NCBI GenBank assembly: GCA_019114465.1
Contig: DXFM01000014.1
Coordinates: forward strand, 1 to 64,000
DNA: 64,000 nt
Direction of reading: 5' to 3'
Source: Candidatus Lachnoclostridium avicola
GTDB taxonomy: Bacteria; Bacillota; Clostridia; Lachnospirales; Lachnospiraceae
The translations under genes and the position numbers were made by a program. The notes beneath the pieces were generated by a model, which was not told the origin of the DNA, did not search any database, and saw only the letters and a list, made by a program, of their open reading frames with translations. Below, piece by piece: positions 26,469 to 34,384 of the stretch (position 1 is its first letter; each line of letters begins with the position of its first letter).

Positions 26469-27370
26469 TCGCAGTGGAGGAGGAAAAGAGTATTTCCAGG
26501 GCAGCGGAGCGGCTGTTTATCACTCCATCTGCCCTGAGTCAGCAGCTGAAAAACCTGGAAACGGAACTGAATACCAGATTGTTTGTGAGAAGCAGGCATG
26601 GTATGAGCCTGACTCCGGAGGGAAATCTCTACCTCTCCGGGGCGAAAGCCATGCTGGCCGTTAAAAACCAGGCTCTCGAAAAGATCCGGTCCCTGGAACA
26701 GGACCGGAATCAGGTGATTTCCATTGCCCTGAATCGGAATTTCCATACGTTTTTCCGGACTTATATTGAGTCTGAATTTGAGAACCGTTTTCCCTACATC
26801 GGTCTCCAGCCGGTGCTGGTTGCGGACACCTCCGCGAAGGAGGAGGTGCTGAAAGGAAACGCGGATATAGGTTTTATCATTGCCAGCGGTGTGACTGCCT
26901 CATCCCTGGAGAGCATTCCCCTTCAGCGGGAGCCTCTCCATCTGGCGTTCCCCAGGAGGATTGCTGAGAGCCTTCCCCCGGGTTATTCTTTCGAGAGCCT
27001 GGTAAAGGCCCTGGAACCGCTGGGCTACCTTTCCGCTCCCCTGGCCATGATCCGCAACGCGGACCGATATTATCTCCGGTGTGCAGGGCTCGATCCTGAG
27101 ACACTGTGCTACGCCACATCTTATTCCAATCTGAGAAAACTGCTGAACCGTCAGTTTGCTTACGGGGTGATTCCGGCAGGATTCATAGATAAGACGGATA
27201 CCTTTGCCCATGTGCCCATCCGTCCGGCGGCCTACTATACCCTGGAGATCGTGTTCGGCAGTTCTCTGTATATGACACCGGAGATCCGGGAGCTGATCCT
27301 CATGTTCCTGCGGATATTTGACCGGGACGCCGGTGGGAAGAGTATGCTGGAAGCTCTGGAACACGGTTGA
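26441..27370 (+). CDS. LysR-family regulator, second of a tandem pair
   Basis: 309 residues from a GTG at 26441 with AAGGAGG upstream. The HTH is LEYIIAVEEEKSISRAAERLFITPSALSQQLKNLE. The start overlaps the end of the first LysR gene by 28 bases, so translation is coupled. The two proteins are clearly related but not near-identical. The pair could act as partners or as activator and antagonist on the divergent permease/esterase genes. Confidence 0.88.
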   Translation: MDTKQLEYIIAVEEEKSISRAAERLFITPSALSQQLKNLETELNTRLFVRSRHGMSLTPEGNLYLSGAKAMLAVKNQALEKIRSLEQDRNQVISIALNRNFHTFFRTYIESEFENRFPYIGLQPVLVADTSAKEEVLKGNADIGFIIASGVTASSLESIPLQREPLHLAFPRRIAESLPPGYSFESLVKALEPLGYLSAPLAMIRNADRYYLRCAGLDPETLCYATSYSNLRKLLNRQFAYGVIPAGFIDKTDTFAHVPIRPAAYYTLEIVFGSSLYMTPEIRELILMFLRIFDRDAGGKSMLEALEHG

Positions 27371-27377
27371 TTCAAAA

Positions 27378-27396
27378 TATAATGAAAATCATTATC
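27378..27396. promoter_or_regulatory. Near-consensus Fur box
   Basis: TATAATGAAAATCATTATC matches 17 of 19 positions of the classical Fur box. It lies just upstream of the -35 box at 27404. Confidence 0.7.
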
Positions 27397-27403
27397 AAAA
27401 ATA

Positions 27404-27432
27404 TTGACATTAACTCCCGGATATGATATTCT
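27404..27432 (+). promoter_or_regulatory. Promoter of the DUF3793/flavodoxin operon
   Basis: TTGACA (27404-27409), a 17-base spacer, and TATTCT (27427-27432). Confidence 0.75.
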
Positions 27433-27441
27433 GCAATATGA

Positions 27442-27459
27442 AGTTAGTTATAACTAACT
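27442..27459. promoter_or_regulatory. DtxR-like perfect palindrome, copy 2
   Basis: AGTTAGTTATAACTAACT is an 18-bp perfect palindrome at the expected transcription start. It resembles the TTAG-CTAA symmetry of DtxR/IdeR sites and is related to the copy at 13263-13280. Confidence 0.65.
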
Positions 27460-27485
27460 CTGAAAGACAGAATCGGAGGATGGAA

Positions 27486-28073
27486 ATGACTGCAGCCACG
27501 TTTGAACGACAGCTTGCCCAGCACTGCTCACCGGCGATTGCGGGGATAAAACCGGCCAATATCATCACCTTTCCGGTAAAAGAGGGAGAGAAAGGGCCCG
27601 GGATCAGCCGGCTGGCGGCCGGCTATGACAGGTATTTGAAAAAACGGGATCTGAGATTTCAGATACTCTGCGAATGTCCCGGCAGGTGCCTGCTGATGGT
27701 ATACCGCCCGTCGCTGCTGGAGCGGCATTTGAGGCAGCCGGAGATCCGGGAAATACTGGTTCGGGAAGGCTATGACACAGAATCTCTGGAGAATATGGTG
27801 GGACAGCTGGCCGGCAGGGTCGGCAGGTCCGGACCCTGTGAATTTCCCCATGAGATCGGCCTGTTTTTGGGCTATCCGGTGGAGGACGTGGTGGGTTTCA
27901 TGGAAAACCGGGGGAAGAATTATCTCTACTCCTGCTACTGGAAGGTGTATTCCGATGTGGAGCGGGCGAAGGCCTGGTGCAGTCAGTGGGAGAGAGTCCG
28001 GGACGGTCTGGTGAAGGTGGTGGACTCCGGGGTGAGCATCTCTGAGATGCTTTGCGCAGGAGTCATGGCCTGA
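27486..28073 (+). CDS. DUF3793 family protein
   Basis: 195 residues from the ATG at 27486; an ATG at 27480 touches the GGAGG directly and is too close. The protein begins TAATFERQLAQHCSP and contains LMVYRPSLLERHL, FPHEIGLFLGYP, and a C-terminal YLYSCYWKVYSD segment with several Cys. DUF3793 proteins occur in Firmicutes near ferrous iron transport and flavodoxin genes, but their biochemical role is unknown. The Fur-like and DtxR-like sites at the promoter indicate expression under iron limitation. Confidence 0.85.
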   Translation: MTAATFERQLAQHCSPAIAGIKPANIITFPVKEGEKGPGISRLAAGYDRYLKKRDLRFQILCECPGRCLLMVYRPSLLERHLRQPEIREILVREGYDTESLENMVGQLAGRVGRSGPCEFPHEIGLFLGYPVEDVVGFMENRGKNYLYSCYWKVYSDVERAKAWCSQWERVRDGLVKVVDSGVSISEMLCAGVMA

Positions 28074-28106
28074 ATATAAACGCGATAAAAGCGAGGAGGA
28101 AACAGC

Positions 28107-28538
28107 ATGAAAATTGGAGTGATTTACTGGTCTGGAACAGGCAATACGGAGATGATGGCAAACGCGGTGGCCGACGGCGCCAGAGCGGCGGGAGCTGAGG
28201 TGGATGTGATGACCGTTTCCGAGACGGACGCGGCCGGCGCCCTTTCCTATGACGCCCTGGCCCTGGGATGCCCGGCCATGGGAGCGGAGCAGCTGGAGGA
28301 GAGCGAGTTTGAGCCCTTCTTCGCCGAGCTGGAAGGCAGCCTCAGCGGAAAGAAGGTGGCCCTGTTCGGTTCCCACGAGTGGAGTGAGGAAGGACAGTGG
28401 ATGGACGAGTGGACGGAGAGGACGCTGGGAGACGGCGCGGTTCTCTGCGGCGGAGTGGGACTTAAGATTTATTCCACTCCCGATGAGGACGGCCTGGAAA
28501 AATGCAGGGAGCTGGGAAAAGCTCTGGCGTCCATGTAA
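28107..28538 (+). CDS. Flavodoxin
   Basis: 143 residues, RBS GCGAGGAGG. The FMN phosphate-binding loop is IYWSGTGNTEMMA, and the CPAMGAEQLEE and FGSHEWSEEG loops flank the isoalloxazine ring. It is a short-chain flavodoxin that replaces ferredoxin as low-potential electron carrier when iron is scarce, which agrees with the iron boxes in front of the upstream gene. A terminator follows, so the operon has two genes. Confidence 0.94.
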   Translation: MKIGVIYWSGTGNTEMMANAVADGARAAGAEVDVMTVSETDAAGALSYDALALGCPAMGAEQLEESEFEPFFAELEGSLSGKKVALFGSHEWSEEGQWMDEWTERTLGDGAVLCGGVGLKIYSTPDEDGLEKCRELGKALASM

Positions 28539-28546
28539 AGACGGGG

Positions 28547-28598
28547 AACTCCTTCGGAGACGCAGTTCAGAGAGACTGCGGTCCGGGGGAGTTTTTTT
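28547..28598 (+). terminator. Terminator of the flavodoxin operon
   Basis: AACTCC (28547-28552) pairs with GGAGTT (28588-28593) around an inner CGCAGT/ACTGCG helix, followed by a T-run. Confidence 0.8.
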
Positions 28599-28620
28599 CA
28601 TGGGAAATTTCGTTCTGACA

Positions 28621-28653
28621 TTGACAGAAGTATTAATATATCCATATAATAGT
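28621..28653 (+). promoter_or_regulatory. Promoter of the MarR/MATE operon with imperfect inverted repeat
   Basis: TTGACA (28621-28626), an 18-base spacer, and TATAAT (28645-28650). The spacer and -10 box form an imperfect inverted repeat (TATTA at 28631-28635 and TAATA at 28647-28651), a likely MarR autorepression site. Confidence 0.6.
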
Positions 28654-28693
28654 CCCTGTAAATACTAAATGAAAGAGGGGAAACGGGGACGCT

Positions 28694-29137
28694 ATGGAAC
28701 AGTCATTTGAAAAATTTCAGCGGGATTTTTATTCCATCTGGAGCAGGGTAAACCTTCTCTACAGCCGGTGGGCGGAACAGATCGGGGTCAGCTACGGGGT
28801 TTTGGTAGTGCTTTACGGGCTGGACGTGCACGGAAGCATGACCCAGAAAAATATCTGTGATTTTTATGGCCTGCCCAAGCAGACGGTGAACGGCGCGGTC
28901 CGCGGCCTGGCCGCGGACGGGTATGTGGTGCTGGAAAAAAGCCGGGAGGACAGACGGGAAAAACTGGTGGTTCTCACAGATAAAGGGAGAGCCTATGCCA
29001 GAGAAAAACTGAAGCCCATTTATGAGGGAGAACGGTACGCCTATTCCATGATCGGCGGCGGAAAGGTTTTCCAGATGCTGGATGTGATGGATGCCTTTCA
29101 TACACTGATGAAAAAGCGGATGGAGGAGGAGTCATGA
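28694..29137 (+). CDS. MarR-family transcriptional regulator
   Basis: 147 residues. The winged helix core is clear: MTQKNICDFYGLPKQTVNGAVRGLAADGYV, then the wing EKSREDRREKLVVLTDKGRAYA with the typical DRR and LTDKG motifs. The stop overlaps the start of a MATE gene (ATGA), so the regulator probably represses this exporter and itself. Confidence 0.92.
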   Translation: MEQSFEKFQRDFYSIWSRVNLLYSRWAEQIGVSYGVLVVLYGLDVHGSMTQKNICDFYGLPKQTVNGAVRGLAADGYVVLEKSREDRREKLVVLTDKGRAYAREKLKPIYEGERYAYSMIGGGKVFQMLDVMDAFHTLMKKRMEEES

Positions 29138-30438
29138 GTCAGTTTCGCGTATTTGCCGAGTATGTGGTTCCGTCTGTGCTGGCCTATGCCCTGGCGGGGG
29201 TTTATGCCATTGTGGACGGATTTTTTGTGGGACACAGTATGGGGGATGCTGGTCTGTCCGCCATCAACATCGCTTTTCCGGTGGTTACTCTGATGCAGTC
29301 CATTGGAACCGGGATCGGAATGGGCGGAGCCGTTTTGTGGACGGTGAGAAAGAGTGCGGGGGATCTGGAGACGGCGGAAAAATATGTGCGGGTCACATGG
29401 GTTCTGCTGATTGCGGCCAGCGCCGCCGTCACCGCGGGCCTGCTTCCGTTTACAGAGCAGATTATGAGGCTTTTCGGCGCGGAGGGAGAGATCCTCAGAC
29501 TGGGAAAAGAATACCTGAACGTGATTGTGCTGGGGGCCGGATGTCAGATCCTGGCCATGGGAATCGTCCCCATGATTCGAAACAATGGAAGCTCCTTCTT
29601 TGCCCTGGTCGTCATGGTGTCCGGCTTTCTGACCAATATTTTTCTGGATTATCTCTTTGTGTGGGTTCTGGAAATGGGGACGGAGGGGGCGGCCATAGCC
29701 ACCATCCTCGGCCAGATGGTGACAACGGTGCTGTCGGTGATTTACCTTTTTGTCCGCAGGCTTCCGGTGCTAGGCTCCTTGTCCGGCTTCTTTCCCATGG
29801 CGGGAAAGATTGGAACCATCGGCATCGCCCCCTTTGGACTGACTCTTTCGCCCATGATCTCTCTGACCTTTATCAACCGTTTTTCCATGGCTGAAGGAGG
29901 GGCGGCGGCGGTGGCCTGCTACGCCTGCATTGCCTATGCGCTTACCATCGTGCAGGTTCTGATGCAGGGCGTGGGAGACGGCAGTCAGCCGCTGATGAGC
30001 CGGTACTATGGAGAAGGGCGGTATTTACAGGTGAGAGAAGTCCGGAAAATGGCCTATGTGTCCATAGTCGTTCTGGCGGTGGTCTGCAATGGAATCCTGT
30101 TTTTGACCCGGTGGCGTCTGGGGGATCTGTTCGGGGCGTCGGAGAGCATCCGGATCATGGTGGGGGAAGTGCTGCCTGTTTTTCTCATCGGGTTGGTTTT
30201 TTACGGTTTTTCCCACATCACCACCTCCGGCTTCTACGCCACAGAGAAAAACCTCTATTCTTATATCTGCGTTTACGGGGAACCGGCTTTTCTGCTGGCC
30301 CTGCTGTTCCTTCTCCCGGCATTCTGGGGGCAGTCCGGCGTGTGGTGGAGCGTGGTGCTCTCCCAGGTGCTGACGGCGGTGCTGGCGCTGTTTTTAAAGG
30401 CCAGAGAAGACCGGAACAGCCCAGAGGAACAGAGATGA
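29134..30438 (+). CDS. MATE-family exporter controlled by MarR
   Basis: 434 residues, twelve hydrophobic helices. The start region SVLAYALAGVYAIVDGFFVGHSMGDAGLSAINIAFPV has the MATE first-helix pattern, and the IVPMIRNNGSSFFAL element is the typical loop motif. It is a drug or metabolite antiporter coupled to the upstream MarR gene by a 4-base overlap. It is only distantly similar to the MATE protein at 15133-16464. Confidence 0.92.
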   Translation: MSQFRVFAEYVVPSVLAYALAGVYAIVDGFFVGHSMGDAGLSAINIAFPVVTLMQSIGTGIGMGGAVLWTVRKSAGDLETAEKYVRVTWVLLIAASAAVTAGLLPFTEQIMRLFGAEGEILRLGKEYLNVIVLGAGCQILAMGIVPMIRNNGSSFFALVVMVSGFLTNIFLDYLFVWVLEMGTEGAAIATILGQMVTTVLSVIYLFVRRLPVLGSLSGFFPMAGKIGTIGIAPFGLTLSPMISLTFINRFSMAEGGAAAVACYACIAYALTIVQVLMQGVGDGSQPLMSRYYGEGRYLQVREVRKMAYVSIVVLAVVCNGILFLTRWRLGDLFGASESIRIMVGEVLPVFLIGLVFYGFSHITTSGFYATEKNLYSYICVYGEPAFLLALLFLLPAFWGQSGVWWSVVLSQVLTAVLALFLKAREDRNSPEEQR

Positions 30439-30499
30439 AAAAATTGTCAAAATATTTCTTCTATGGTATGATTGGCGGTGTAACGAGGAGGATATGGAA

Positions 30500-31450
30500 A
30501 TGACGGAGAGCGGCAGAAAAAAACTGATCATTGACACAGACTGCGGGTCGGACGACGCCATGGCCATTGCCATGGCTTTAAATGATCCGGCCTATGAGAT
30601 CCTGTTTTTCACGGTGGTGTCGGGGAATGTGGATGCCGCCCAGGCGGCGCAGAACACGCTGCTGACCATCGAGCGGGCGGGAACCTACGAGCCGCCGGTG
30701 TACGTGGGGGCGGAGAAAATGCTTTTAAAGGAGCTGGCCTTTGCCTATGAGACCCACGGCATGGACGGAATGGGAGATCTGGGGCTGAAGCCGGAGCGGC
30801 TGCTCCCGGCAGAGGGAAATGGTGTTCTCTGCATGCTGGACGCCTTAAGAAACAGCGAAAAAGGGGAGATCGACCTGGTGACCCTGGGGCCTCTCACCAA
30901 TCTGGCTCTCGCCATACGCCTGGATCCGGAGGCGGTGAAAAAAGCCGGCCGCGTGACAGTCATGGGAGGCGCCGGCTTCGGCGGAGGAAATGTGACGGCC
31001 GCGGCGGAGTTTAATATCTGGCAGGACGCGGAGGCGGCAAAGATCGTGCTGGAGGCGGAGCTTGACCAGCTCATGCTGGTGGGCTGGGACGCCTGTCTGG
31101 GGGAGAGCATGCTGACGCCGGAAGACATTCACCGCATTGAGAAGGGCAGCAGCCTGGGAAAATTTGCCATGGAGATCAACCGGGTGCTCATGGGGCTGAA
31201 CCGGGAACGGTTCGGCATGGACTGTCTGGATATGGCGGATCCGGCGGCCATGGCGGCGGCCCTGTGCCCGGACTGCATCAAAACCTGTGAAAAGTACTGG
31301 TGCGAGGTCGATGTTTCCCCCGGTCCGGGCTACGGGAACGTGCTCATCGACCGGTACGGATTTTCCGGGAAAGAGCCCAACGCCTGGATCTGCAGCGAAC
31401 TGCGGGCGGACCGGTATAAAGAATACATTTTCCGGACTCTGGGAGTGTGA
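30500..31450 (+). CDS. Inosine-uridine-type nucleoside hydrolase
   Basis: 316 residues; I use the ATG at 30500, eight bases after GAGG, rather than the ATG at 30494, which is only two bases away. The Ca2+ site is IIDTDCGSDDAMAI, followed by VSGNVDAAQAAQNTL and VTLGPLTNLALAIRLDPE, and a catalytic-region motif MADPAAMAAAL in place of the usual HDP segment (here the His is Met/Ala, as seen in some branches). It hydrolyses the N-glycosidic bond of ribonucleosides. A MerR gene follows one base after the stop. Confidence 0.9.
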   Translation: MTESGRKKLIIDTDCGSDDAMAIAMALNDPAYEILFFTVVSGNVDAAQAAQNTLLTIERAGTYEPPVYVGAEKMLLKELAFAYETHGMDGMGDLGLKPERLLPAEGNGVLCMLDALRNSEKGEIDLVTLGPLTNLALAIRLDPEAVKKAGRVTVMGGAGFGGGNVTAAAEFNIWQDAEAAKIVLEAELDQLMLVGWDACLGESMLTPEDIHRIEKGSSLGKFAMEINRVLMGLNRERFGMDCLDMADPAAMAAALCPDCIKTCEKYWCEVDVSPGPGYGNVLIDRYGFSGKEPNAWICSELRADRYKEYIFRTLGV

Positions 31451-31451
31451 A

Positions 31452-32267
31452 ATGAGATACTTGTATATTGGGGAAATTGCGGAGCTGCTGGGCGTCAGCA
31501 AGGATACCATCCGCATTTATGAAGAACAGGGGCTGATCTGCCCGGAGAGGGATGAAAATGGCTTCCGCCGGTATACCCTGGCGGATCTGGACCGCCTGAT
31601 TCCTGTGAAATTTTACCGGGAGAACGCCTTTCCCATGAAAGATCTGAAGCGGCTGATGGTTCAGAAGACCCGTCTCTCCAGCCTGGAGCTTCTGGAGGAA
31701 CAGATAAAGGCGGAACGGCTGGAGCTGCTGCGCCACAAGCGGAACGTGGAGCGGCTGGAGCTGGCCAGATCCTATTACCGGATGGAGTCTGATCATTTTG
31801 AACTGTGTACGGTGGAGAATGTTTACCGGGTATCAGAGAAGCGGGAGGACTATTTTGACACGGTCATGGACTGGTTTCAGGCGGGAAAAGAGGATCCGGA
31901 CAAGATCATCTGCTATTTAAACGGGGAGTACGATCTGGCGGAGTCCCTGGACCGGCCTCAGAGGTGCTATCTCATACTGAAAGAATCGGAGGCCGTTTAT
32001 CTGCGCAGACAGGATCTTATGAGAGGGGCGAAGCTGCTGCCCGGCGGGCCGGCCCTTCGGGCGGTTATCCATGCAGAAAGGCAGTTTCCGGAGCGGGAAA
32101 CTCTGGAAACTGCCTGCAGATGGGCAGAGAACCACGGCCTGAAGCTTCTGGGAAACGCCCACGCCCACAATCTCTGTATGTCGGAAGAAGACGGACAGCC
32201 CAGGTATGCCCTGGAGGTGGTGCTTCCTCTGGCAGGTGATCCGGACACTTCCGGAATCAATAGCTGA
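31452..32267 (+). CDS. MerR-family regulator with effector domain
   Basis: 271 residues, ATG at 31452 after GGGAG. The winged HTH is YIGEIAELLGVSKDTIRIYEEQGLICPERDENGFRRY. A coiled-coil dimer helix (LEEQIKAERLELLRHKRNVERLEL) and a GyrI/BmrR-like effector domain follow. Spacing of one base from the nucleoside hydrolase suggests cotranscription and perhaps control of that operon. The last codons overlap a convergent gene by 11 bases. Confidence 0.88.
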   Translation: MRYLYIGEIAELLGVSKDTIRIYEEQGLICPERDENGFRRYTLADLDRLIPVKFYRENAFPMKDLKRLMVQKTRLSSLELLEEQIKAERLELLRHKRNVERLELARSYYRMESDHFELCTVENVYRVSEKREDYFDTVMDWFQAGKEDPDKIICYLNGEYDLAESLDRPQRCYLILKESEAVYLRRQDLMRGAKLLPGGPALRAVIHAERQFPERETLETACRWAENHGLKLLGNAHAHNLCMSEEDGQPRYALEVVLPLAGDPDTSGINS

Positions 32268-32712
32268 CGTAGCGGATGCCCCGGGCCAGAGAGCCGTCGC
32301 TGTTCCACTCATTGTATACATAGGGAGCGGCGCCCTCTGTGCCGTTCTCTGTGAAAATATAGGTGGTTCCGTGGTAGTCGGAAGCTCCCGTTATCAGGGA
32401 GCAGTTGTCTTTGCTGAACTTATACACATTTCCGTTGATTTTCATGATGCCTTCGTTGAGCTCTCCCGTATCGCTGGCGAAATACCAGGTGTTGTCCCGC
32501 TGGATCCAGCCGGTGCGCATGATGCCGTCGTCTCCGAAATAGTACCACTGATCCTTTTCTCTGAGCCATGTATTGCGGTAGTCGGAGCCGTCTCCGTGCT
32601 GATATTTGTAGCCCTGAGGCGTGTGCACCCAGCCTGCGGCAAGGGCGGGAACGGCGTTTGCCGCCGCGAGAGCGAGAGTCAGAACTGCTGCCGCGATCTG
32701 TTTTCTTTTCAT
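32257..32712 (-). CDS. Secreted cell-wall-binding repeat protein
   Basis: 151 residues, RBS AGGAGG. A signal peptide (about 1-26, ending PALAA) is followed by aromatic repeats of the cell-wall/choline-binding type: GWVHTPQGYKYQ, DQWYYFGDDGIMRTGWI, and NTWYFASDTGELNEG. There is no catalytic domain. It may bind wall polymers or be secreted. The gene stands alone on the minus strand. Confidence 0.85.
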   Translation of the reverse strand: MKRKQIAAAVLTLALAAANAVPALAAGWVHTPQGYKYQHGDGSDYRNTWLREKDQWYYFGDDGIMRTGWIQRDNTWYFASDTGELNEGIMKINGNVYKFSKDNCSLITGASDYHGTTYIFTENGTEGAAPYVYNEWNSDGSLARGIRYVSY

Positions 32713-32832
32713 GAAAATATACCTCCTGTTGTGAAATCTGACATAATCAGAATAGCCTATGGACCAGGTCTACAGGCAAGGAAAGTAAGGAAGTCGTAAG
32801 AGACTGTAATCGATTTGAAAGAAGGAGGGAGA

Positions 32833-33531
32833 ATGAGTATGCCGATAGGATTGCTGAGTAACTGCGGCGCCGTGTTTGTGGGGGGACTCATCGGCACGGC
32901 CTGCGGAAAATATCTGACAGATAGAATGAAAGAAGTGATCACCGTGGTTTTCGGGTTGTCCGCCGTGGCCAACGGGATCGTCTCAATTATAAAAGTGGAA
33001 TCCATGCCTCCCGTGATCATGGCCATGATCGTGGGAACCTTTTTTGGGGAATTATTTCAGCTGGAGAGACGGGTGAGAAGCGGCCTTCACGGGGCGCTGG
33101 AACGGGTTCCCATCTCCACCGACCGGATCGACATGGATGAATACGTGACCATCGTGGCCATCTTCTGCGCCAGCGGGTTTGGAATCTACGGGGTGCTGAT
33201 GGAGGGAATGTCGGGAGAATCTTCCATCCTGCTGTCAAAAGCGGTGATGGACCTGTTTACTGCTCTGATCTTTGCCGGCGCCATGGGGGCGGCGGTAAGC
33301 CTGGCGGCAGTGCCCCAGCTGATTGTGTTTCTGATTGTCTTCGGACTTTCAAAGCTGGTGGTTCCCCTGACCACCCCGGAGCTGTTAAATGATTTCATGG
33401 CCTGCGGCGGCATTCTCACCGTGGCGGCGGGCCTGCGGGTGAGCAAGATCAAGGACAGCCCCATCATCAATATGCTGCCGGCCCTGATTTTTGTCATGCC
33501 TTTCAGCAGTTTGTGGGGGATGGTGTTTTAA
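32833..33531 (+). CDS. DUF554 family membrane protein, second copy
   Basis: 232 residues from the ATG at 32833, after GGAGG; an ATG at 32839 is also possible. It starts IGLLSNCGAVFVGGLIGTACGKYL and keeps the family's helix pattern and the VTIVAIFCASGFGIYGVL segment. It is a diverged relative of the gene at 10552-11271. Function is unknown. Confidence 0.85.
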   Translation: MSMPIGLLSNCGAVFVGGLIGTACGKYLTDRMKEVITVVFGLSAVANGIVSIIKVESMPPVIMAMIVGTFFGELFQLERRVRSGLHGALERVPISTDRIDMDEYVTIVAIFCASGFGIYGVLMEGMSGESSILLSKAVMDLFTALIFAGAMGAAVSLAAVPQLIVFLIVFGLSKLVVPLTTPELLNDFMACGGILTVAAGLRVSKIKDSPIINMLPALIFVMPFSSLWGMVF

Positions 33532-33553
33532 TTAAGCAAGCAGGGAGAAAACG

Positions 33554-34135
33554 TCACTCCGTCTTCAGCCATTTCATCCCGTTCATGATGATCTGTTCCG
33601 TCAGCTCTGCCAGCTCCTGGGGCGTTTCCTTCATGCCGTTTGCCAGCCAGTACTGAACCAATCCCATGCAGCCGGAGATGATAAATACATAATAGGTGTC
33701 GAAAGTTTCATGGCTCTCCGCGCGGAAGTGCTCCACCCAGTCTCTCAAGCACTTTTCGCGGAGAATCTGGTTCAGCCGGTTGATGAAGTTCCACTCTCCG
33801 TTGTCCCCCATGAGAATTCCCACGATCTCGCTGTTTCTCTGGACCAGTTCATACACTTCTGTAAAAATCTTTGATATATTGGGCAGGATATTGCCGGGCT
33901 GGTATTTTTCCAGCACCGACTCCAGTTCCCCCAGAAGCTCTTCTTCAATCTGATTCAGCAGGTCGTACACGTCCCGGTAGTGAAGGTAAAAGGTGCCCCG
34001 GTTGATGTCGGCCAGATCGGCCAGTTCCCGCACGGTAATGTCCTGGACAGGTTTTTCCTTTAACAGGGCGGTCAGGCTCTGGCGAAGCTGATGTTTGGTT
34101 TTGCGGATGCGGCGGTCTACCGTTGATTCTTTCAT
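33554..34135 (-). CDS. TetR-family regulator (DhaS-like)
   Basis: 193 residues from the ATG at 34135, seven bases after GAGGGG. The HTH is TVRELADLADINRGTFYLHYRDVYDLL, preceded by RRIRKTKHQLRQSLTALLKEKP, a start typical for the DhaS/YbiH-type TetR proteins. It is divergent from the MMPL/helical-protein operon and is the best candidate for its repressor. The 250-base AT-rich gap contains short A/T palindromes such as ATAATTCATTAT (34272-34283 region). Confidence 0.9.
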   Translation of the reverse strand: MKESTVDRRIRKTKHQLRQSLTALLKEKPVQDITVRELADLADINRGTFYLHYRDVYDLLNQIEEELLGELESVLEKYQPGNILPNISKIFTEVYELVQRNSEIVGILMGDNGEWNFINRLNQILREKCLRDWVEHFRAESHETFDTYYVFIISGCMGLVQYWLANGMKETPQELAELTEQIIMNGMKWLKTE

Positions 34136-34384
34136 AGTGATTCCCCTCATTTTTTCTCTGAATATAAATTTTTTGTAAATAATTGATAATAATAAACTTT
34201 TTCAACAAAAAGTGTTTAAAAATGAACTTCATCCTGAAAAAGTGATTATTGTAATTCAGCCCTCATCTAAGTATAATTCATTATAGTTCATAAATAGACA
34301 GATGTCAATTAATGTAAAATAGTCGATTAATAGTACAAGCGGCTTGAAATGGGCATTTATAGATCGGCATAGAGGAGGAGAGGG

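Noticed and set aside
27361-27485. Start codon at 27480 for the DUF3793 gene
   Set aside because: It is directly attached to the GGAGG, leaving no spacing; the ATG at 27486 has a normal distance.
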